Positions 55,642 to 64,000 of a DNA stretch of 64,000 nucleotides are shown here, piece after piece; the stretch's first letter is position 1, and every line of letters starts with the position of its first letter. The position numbers and the translations under genes were made by a program. Location: positions 20,931,649 through 20,995,648 of the forward strand of contig NC_066315.1 of NCBI RefSeq assembly GCF_022539315.1, in the 5' to 3' direction. Below the pieces are notes generated by a model, which saw only the letters and a program-made list of their open reading frames with translations, did no database searches and was not told where the DNA came from. This DNA comes from Serinus canaria (lineage: Eukaryota; Chordata; Aves; Passeriformes; Fringillidae).

Positions 55642-58600
55642 AATGTGACTGGAAAACCAGTCAGATTAGAATAATGGACAAAATTTCAGGTACAAACAAG
55701 CACTTCTTCAATATCATGCTGTATATGAGTTATTCTGGTATGACTTGAGGACAGAAAATTCCAGTTTGCTGTAATAAAAGTTAGCAACTGAGGGCCCCAG
55801 ATTACTCTTACTCCTTCTTCTGAAAGATAGTAAGCACAGAAAGGAAAAAGAGACAGAATGTAATTTAGGCACTATTTGTGCAAGGGCCATTGCAAACATA
55901 AGCATTTGCACATGCTGTTGAGAAATGGGAAGTGAGAGTACCATTTGCACACAAACACAATGTATCCCACAAGTTGGTAGGATGAATAAATAGAACTCCA
56001 GAGCATAAATAATACTGCAGAGATAATTCATTCAAAAAGAGTAAAGTAAGAGAAAAATTAATCCTCTAGGGAAACCCTTTATTGATCATGCTCTTTTCAA
56101 AGGGATTCCATGAACTTAGAGGGTTAGAAAGAATAATTTGCTTGTCAATCTGGCGTGTGCCTATTGCTCTTAAATGACAAAACGGCAGACAGGACTTCTG
56201 CTATGCATGCAGAACATGAATTGTATGGTAAGTAGAGTTTTAAAATCAACCATGACTGTTTGGAAGGGGCTTCAAGTATGACTTTTTTGTTTAGGAAATG
56301 GGGTTTTATTGATTAAGTGTTATTCAATGATGACAGTGACTTTTTTTGAAAAACTCTGATGTACTGAAGATGTAGGTACCAGTCTGAGTGTTAAATTGCA
56401 GATGCTCCAAGGAGCAAATAAAAACTGGAAGAAGTAAGCAATACATAATATTTAAATAGAAATAACATAAAGCTATTCATTAAAAGCAAAAGTAAATATG
56501 TCTCTGGAGGCAAAAGGTAGAGCAATGTTGACTTTGACTAAAGACTTACTTAATCCTACATTCTTAGTTATTGAGTTAGTGGAGGGTATTTTGAAAAAGC
56601 CAAGCTAGGCTGATCATTAAGAAAGTTTGTAGAATTCAGCTTAATGTTATTTCAGAATACCATTGAGTTCAATTCTCTCAGCACCTTCATCTGTTTTTCT
56701 TTTGACTAGGCTAGAAACTCTAAGCAGCTTGTACGGTGGTACCTCTCCTGTTATCTTGTTGATTAATATTTTAGGAGGTAAGTATTTTCAAGCTTTTGTT
56801 TGATCTGAAAACAATTTTTTTTTCCAGAGAGGAGTATGCAGACAAGTATTCCTTGGAGTCTGTAAGCTTCTGAGGTGTTTTCAGCAAAAAGTGCATATTC
56901 ACCTTCTGTGTTAAGAGAATTTTTTTTCAAAGAATAATTTTTTCAAAGATAAGTTTACTGGATCTAGATGACAAGTGACTGCATAGACTTTTTAAAGAAA
57001 ATGACAGATTAAAGTTACATATAATCTTAAACTGCAGGTGTCTTACTGTTGATGATGACACAGTAGAGGAGCAGAAGAAGGAGAGGAAGGAAAAGGAACA
57101 GAGGAGAGAAAAGGTTCACTGACAGAGTGGAAGATAGGCTGATGGGGCACTTTGCATCATTTATAAAGGCTGCTGGTCAGCAGCAAAAGACTCCCAAGTA
57201 AACATTTCCAACTCTTCTCAATAAACATTTTTTTTTACAATTCAACAGAAAAAAAAAATAGAGTAAATTTTACTGTTTCACTCACTGTTATTGATTTGAA
57301 CATCATTTTATTTTACTCTGTGGAAGAAATTTTGTAACAACTGCTGCTTTTTTTCTAGCTCAGTGCTAGGATGACTTCATTTGGTATCACAAAATTCAAG
57401 CTTATTTCTGCTGCTGATCAGTGATAACATGCATGAGTAAACCAAGAGTTGTCACTTCAGCCTGCCACTTTACCTTCATTTTTTTGATAAATCCCAAGAG
57501 CTGCAGATAAATGACTTTGATACCATCTGTACTTGCAATTAGTACCAAAGTTACAAATATGTTCATGTGGATATAATTGAGGGCAAAACTTGAGGCTGCT
57601 AGATTTCAATTCACTGTACAAACACAATTTCTTCCAGTTATTTGACACCTTTTAAACTTTATGTCTTTAATGAGAGAAACTGAAAATGAGAAAACTCCTT
57701 AATGAGGGGAACTGAAATGGAGATGGCTCTACAGGCTCAAAGTAAGCCATAAAAGGAGGCTAGACTGTTTTGTTTTCCTACTAGCTTACTGGATCAAATC
57801 CTATCTCCTTAAATCAGTTCCCTACCTCCCATTTCTTTATTGGAAACACAATTTGTTCTTTATTTGCCTCAAATTTCCATTGCTTAGGAAAAGGGCTCTG
57901 AAGGTCACAACTGGTTATGTTTAACAAAAGATAAAATGTGGCTTACAAGCCTTTGGTTTATTTGCTTAAACATTTTAATTTTGTTTAAATGTTTCACTGT
58001 TAATTTGGGCACAGGAGGATGCTATAAGTAGTGTTCTTTAAACCTAGGAATGAATTTAGGGACATGGGGTCAGGTCTTCTATTCCCCACTCGCTATGCTT
58101 TTTGAAAGTAGTGAGAACACTGCCCTTGTTCTGTCCAGATGGTTATTGAATTATGAACATTATTTAGTAGAAGATACAACTGATGGCAATTTAGAAGCAC
58201 ATGAAGTTAACATGAGACATTCAGGCTGCAATCCAAAGTGGAACAGATGGATCTGAAATTGGTTAATTCTAGATCAAGGAAAGCTCAAGTATTTGTACTT
58301 ACTAATGCTATCTGGGTTACCCCTGGTAAATATGATGCACCCATGCATGCCTTAGCTTGCCTGGACTTTGCACTAAGGTAGCCTGATCCAAGGAACTGCA
58401 CCATCAGCAGAGGAGTTACCACACAATGCTTTTAATCATTTCTCTGTTGAGTAAAACTTTTATAGTTCTGACTCCAGCTGTCCACATACTGAAAGTTTTA
58501 TTTGTGGGGGCTTCTTTTTGTAAACTTATGTTATTTGTCTGGTGTTTTTTCTGAAGTAGGGTTTCTTTATTTTCCCTTCTTGCAGGATGGCCACCTGCTA

Positions 58601-61600
58601 CCACTTCAGCTTTAACTGCATCTTCTTAATCTTTTATTCTTGCTTGTTCACTTGTTGTTTTCACCTGTCTCTCTAAGTAATAATAAGCATACATCTTTCC
58701 ATGCTTCAGTGTCCAGCTTCTTGCTCTGCTCTGTCTTCTCAGTTTTTGCTCTCTGTCATGGCTCATGAGACACATAGTTCAAAACTTTCTTTTAGAGAAT
58801 GAAAGATATTGTATTTTCTCCAGTCATCCTCTAACTCCTCACTTTAACCTTGAGCTTCTCTCTGTTTTTTTTTTTTAAATAAATCAATGCCTACCACTAG
58901 ACCAAATAATTGCCTCTCCATACAATGTAATATAATATTATTTCATATTTTATTTAAAAATTATATTAGTTTGTGCTTACAGCAGAAATGTAATACAGCT
59001 TTAGGCCTTACAGAATCATGTTTGGGAGATTATGGAACAATTGTTCTGATCCGTGAAATTAACTACTGAACACTAATCACACTAAATCAGATTTAGCACA
59101 CTAAAAGGGGATTCAATAAAAAATTTAAATGCCTGAGGGTTTTACTTTCTGATTTGCAGAACTGAAGCTTACTCTTACCAATGCTGACTGTATTGCTTTC
59201 TCTACCACGTGTGTGGAGGACAGTAATTTACAGTGGAATCCTCTCTTTACTGCCTCTCTTTCTGGACAACATCTGTTTATTCAAAGGGACAGTCTCTCCC
59301 ACTCCTCCTCTGTTGTCATATTTTCAGTCAGTAATGGTGCTGTGATGGTAGGTCTGTAAGTGATCTGGAAGGTCCCCTGGGATCAGATTGCTCTTTAAGA
59401 ATTGAGCCCTGTCAGTTTGCCTGCCCTGCCAAGAACTTGCTTTTATCTATGGTAATTGCTTTTAGAGCTGGATAGCGAAGAGGCTCTTCTCTGAGACTCC
59501 CATGCTTCATGCTTGCTTGTGGCAGACTAGTTTCACAGCTGCTCCAGCCCATTTAGGAGTCATTTTTCTTTCACCTAGTGGATATAAATCTGCTGCATTC
59601 TGCCTACAATTGACTGTCCCTCTGCTTTGCTTTAGGACTTGTCCATTCAGCATTGCTTAATGATCCTGATTCTCCGATCCCTTGGTGTTTACCATAAGTT
59701 GGGTGGGAGAGGGGTCAAGTTTGAGGCCGAGTGATAGAAGTAGAAATGACTGCCCCTTTCAAGTCAAACTAGGGTGAGCAATTTATGCTGACTTGCTCAA
59801 TCTAGGATGCAGCTGCAGTCCATGCTATTTAAAAGCAAATGTTTACAGGAGAGAAACAGTTTTCACAAGGCAAACAATTTTCTCTGGTTCTAACAGATTT
59901 TCTAGTTATTGATCAGCACAGCTACTCCTTGAAAGGGAAAGAAAGAGCTCACTGGGGTGAGCAGCAAAGTGGCAGAATTTATACTGTATACTCAATGGTA
60001 TTGCTTCCAGTCATATTACATAGCTGTAGAAATTTCAAGGCTGACTACTGCCACTTCCAGGGACTATAGCAACTGCTGGGGATTGCCAGGGTGAGGATGA
60101 CCTGGATTCACCATTTAGTTGCATAATTCCTCAGTTACAAATTTCTAATAGGGCCAAGAATCTGGCTTGAAAGTAGCTCCCTTCTGTGTTGTGCACACAT
60201 GCAGGAATTGATGTAGCTGTGGGGAAAGGGGAAAACTGACAGCTCTTCAAGAATAACTAACTGGAGATTCAATAAACAAGTAAACGGGATTTTCTCCTAT
60301 TGAATGTTTGTGGGAGAAAGGGACGAACCCCCCCCTTTTTTGTTTTTGTTTTGCATTTACAAGGAGCTGATTGAGTTTTTACATCTATATAGTTTTTTTA
60401 TTCTTTAGTCAAGTCATGTGCCTGCTTTAGACATTTTGCATCATTAATTCCCCTGATCCTGCAGGCTGCTGCATGTTGGAAGCCCTGTGCTCCCATGTGG
60501 AGCCTCACCATTTTTAATGGTGTGCTGTGTGGGCAAAGGCAGGTCTCCCTGGAGAGAAACTTTGAGCTTGAGGTGCATTAGTCAGTCTTCCCTTGTTTGT
60601 GTTGCTCTTGCAGGCAGAAAAAAAAAAAAAGGAAAATAAGAGGTAGCAAAGAACTGAAATACACACATGCATCCTCATCCACATGCACATGGAAATACAC
60701 ATGCACAACAACAAAACAGACATTAAAAGGAGTTTTTCTGGCTAATTTTTATGTTCTCTAAATTATGAGCTGACAGTATCCCCTTGTATCCTGAAACACC
60801 ATTATCAATTGCAACATCTTACAAGGAGAGAATTCTCATTTTCCCATGTTTTTATTTCTGAGGTTAAAGCTACTGTTATTTTATATGTACATTTTAATTT
60901 TTTATTCATATTTGCTGTTGAATCACAGTTTTGCATCCACATGAAGAAAGTCAAGGACAGTTCTCTTTCAGCTGAAAACATTCTTTCTTCAAAAATCTGG
61001 CTGCTGTGTTCTTTGATTTATTGCTTCATTGGACAAGAAACCAAGTCTCATGCCACAATATTCCTATTATGAACGGGAGTGGTTTTTTCTCCTCTCTCAG
61101 AGATAGATAAATCAGAAGAGCTTGCATTTTTGGAGAATAAGTTACAATTTCTGAATATTAAGTTAATTATCTCAGACAGTGCACTTGAGACACTGTACCT
61201 GCCTGCTTAATTGCCTTACACAAGCTGTAAGTCTAAGTTCTTATGCTGTCATGCAGATTGTATAATCACCTGTGCAAAGGAACGTGAAAATTCTACTTAG
61301 TGAAATCCCACCTCTTATTTGTACCAGTGACAGCAATCATACATGGAAGCCCACGTTTTTAGAGAGATCATTTTCTGAGGAAAACAGAAGGGATAAACTA
61401 AGAGATAATAGGCACATTTTATAAATTTGGGGTATATTTTTGTTTCATGGTTGAAAATCTATCAAGTCAGAAATATTACCTTGATAAATTTAATGTAATT
61501 GTCTGTAACATGGGTGCCAGTTTGCTAGAAATATGCAGACCCAGTTCCAGCTATTTGTGTTCAAACAATTTGTGGCTCCCTCTATTAAATTTAGGTGAAT

Positions 61601-64000
61601 ATTTCCAACTCAGAAATAATTGCATGCCAGAGTTTTGGATTCAGCCAGACTCAATGTGCTTTTTCAGCCAGCAGCCCTCAAAACACAATCCAGATGATGA
61701 AGATCCTGGTCATAGCTTCCTTTCAATCATATCACTTACTCCAGGGACCTGGAGAAGTGGATGCCTCCTTTAACAAGGAAGGCTTTAATTGCTGGAAAAT
61801 ATGATATTCTGTAAAACAGCAGGGGACTTGTTGCTAATTTGTCTAAATTGCCTAAAATCGTTACTTTGTCTAGAGAAGAAAGAACTCAGGGACTGTCTAC
61901 TGCTCTATCAGTCTTGCTGTTGGGAGTGCAACAGAAGCAATACATGGTAGGTTGGCTCCAAAATATATCTGCACAGGAAATAGAGTTGAGACCAAAGAGA
62001 CATAAAAAACTAAAAAAAAAAAGCTTTGTCATTTCTTGCATCGGAACTTGATGAAATTTTTTTTTTAAAGTCTGCTAATATTTAATAGAATGAAGACTGA
62101 GATATTCAAACAAGGACTAAGCAAATATTCTGAGCCAGGTAAATATCTCTACGATGGATATCACGAAAGCAGCTGATCTTCTGAAGCAGGAAAGAAAGGT
62201 ATAAATATATCTTAAGGACTGTTATACCCCTAGCCATCCTCCCACAGAAAGACCCTATTAAGTCAAGGTAAATTGTACCAACGGCCTCAAAGTGGTGCCT
62301 GTCTCTTCTAATTTTTTTGATACAGCAACTTGAAGTGTAGTGTGATAGTGATAGTACTGACCTATTAAGGCTGAAAGTGATAGGAAAATGCAGTTGTCAC
62401 CTACAGCTTTGTTATTGTGGTGCAACACAAATGTTCTTTTCTTGAACCATTCTTGCTTGAAAGAAAGGCAGCAGGCTCCACCTTTCACTGCCCAATTAGA
62501 TAACATCGGTATGTTTTGCTATAAGGATGCATTTTAAATGGGGCTCTTTTTTAAAATGCGTTTGGCAGCCTGAAGACACTACCAGAACAAATTAGTGATG
62601 CTTAGTGCTGCATTTGAACAGTACCTTTCCAATTGCTTTGAAAACAGAGTCACTCCCCACTTTTAGTGGTTTATCACAACTCAGTACAAATTTGCAGTCA
62701 TTTTGCTGAAACTGGCTCAGTTACTTTTCCCTTCCATTATTTTTTTAATATGAATTTCATGTTCATGCCAAATTAACAGCCCTGGATATTTTCCCTTTTT
62801 TTCCCTTTTTTTCTAGTGGACATTCCAAATAGCAGCAGTGAGAATTCCATGTTTGTGCCCCAGTAATGTGACATTTAGTCAACCAGCTGATGGAAGGAGA
62901 AGAGAGTTCAGACTCATGCAGGGTGTTTGCTTGTCTTGCTCACCCTACCTCAGAAGGAGCACTGCAGTGCCCTGTGGCATTCATGACAAGTCACTGGCTT
63001 TTCCTCATACAAGTTTGCCAGGTCTGTCACTTGCTTTAGGAAAGTGTTTTGCAAAGTTTGATTAAAAGTGCTCTTGATAGCTATATAGGAATGAGTTTAT
63101 AAAAGCAGTTGATCTTGCAGAAGAAAATGGGCTACCTGTCTTAAGTGTTTACTTAAGCACTCTATTATAAACTCACAGTCTCAATATCCATTATATTTAT
63201 TTTACTGAAAGCTCTCTGCTTATGTTCTCTTTTGCTTAATATGGAAAGTTGTTGGGTGGTGATCAAGGCCTCCTGTAAAACTTCATAAAGCCAGGTAAAT
63301 CCAGACCATGGCTTCTTTTTTATGTATCAAAACATGCAGATATCTGAGGGTACTGGGTATTTCCATGTGTGTTTGAGTGACTTAGGATCTAGCATCTCGA
63401 CTGAGAGGAACATGTTGTTCTAGTGCAGGCAGGACTTCAGGACCAAACAGGTATATTTTTGCAACCGTTATATAGCAGGTGTCAGGCTCTGCTTCCCTCA
63501 TCCACTTAGAATTCAATTGTGTAAACTTTACACCTGAGTACTTGGACCATGAACAATTTATTTGAAGATGTCAGTCAAAGAGTCAACAGTACAAATGCTT
63601 CCAAATGCACCTGCAATTGATTTTGCAGATACAGAGGAAAAATTGGCTCTCAGAGCAGATGAAAGCACCCAAATTTTGTTCCTTAATTAAAACTTCATTG
63701 GTTTTGTTGTTTCAGGTTTTTGGTTTTTTGATTTTTTTTTCACATGTGCATAGGGCATGAACAGGGAGAAAAGAAGATTTTTAAAACTTCAGTTTTGGTG
63801 AAACATCCAGACAGGAATTATGACATAACATTATCTGTAGAGTCACAATCGGTTTTTCTCAAGACTTGAGACTTCAGATTCCCAGTCTAGTGATACAATT
63901 TGTTCCCATGCTTAGTTGACCCAGTAAGAACCAGATGAGGTCTACAGCGAATTTTTTTGGCACGGAAGTGTTAGTGAAAGCAGCAGTAATTCCTCTACCG
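55642..64000. other. Non-coding flank, right edge
   Basis: AT-rich unique sequence with short T and A runs (near 56,815, 58,866 and 60,617) and a C7 run near 60,330. No gene, RNA gene or transposon was recognised. Confidence 0.45.

Overview
The window looks like nuclear DNA from a bird, possibly a songbird. Two small multi-exon genes with GT-AG introns sit in long non-coding, AT-rich sequence. There are two CpG islands and at least two decayed copies of the avian LINE CR1. No operons, rRNA, tRNA, CRISPR arrays or phage genes were seen. The species cannot be named from sequence alone.

Layout: 1-23,040 is non-coding flank with several local duplications, one hairpin, a pentanucleotide satellite and a 36-base A tract. 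A CpG island (about 23,040-25,720) holds the promoter, 5' UTR and first coding exon of C1QL3 (+ strand). Its second and last coding exon is at 28,659-28,838. PTER lies on the minus strand and converges on C1QL3, with four coding exons between 41,598 and 32,162. Its probable promoter is a second CpG island at about 51,880-52,580, roughly 10 kb upstream of the ATG. From 52,600 to 64,000 is non-coding flank with two CR1 fragments. The convergent C1QL3/PTER pair matches the order I know from human 10p13.

C1QL3 is intact. It encodes 255 residues: signal peptide, paired cysteines, 17 Gly-X-Y triplets and a C1q head. It is a secreted synaptic organiser of the C1q-like family. PTER encodes the amidohydrolase now known as the N-acetyltaurine hydrolase. 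Its four exons join to exactly 350 codons, the human length, with good splice sites and all six expected metal ligands. However, codon 138, which I recall as Arg in human, reads TAG in frame inside coding exon 1 (41,185-41,187). This is the most notable observation: a single nonsense codon in an otherwise undamaged gene. It would be a very recent loss, a segregating null allele or a base-call error.

Secondary observations are a perfect 24-bp inverted repeat at 48,433-48,488, a perfect 12-bp hairpin inside a short repeat cluster near 4.7 kb, an identical 90-bp tandem duplication near 8.4 kb, an X-box/CRE-like cluster in a PTER intron, and several stretches that look like candidate conserved regulatory elements. 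I found no clearly undescribed multi-gene system.
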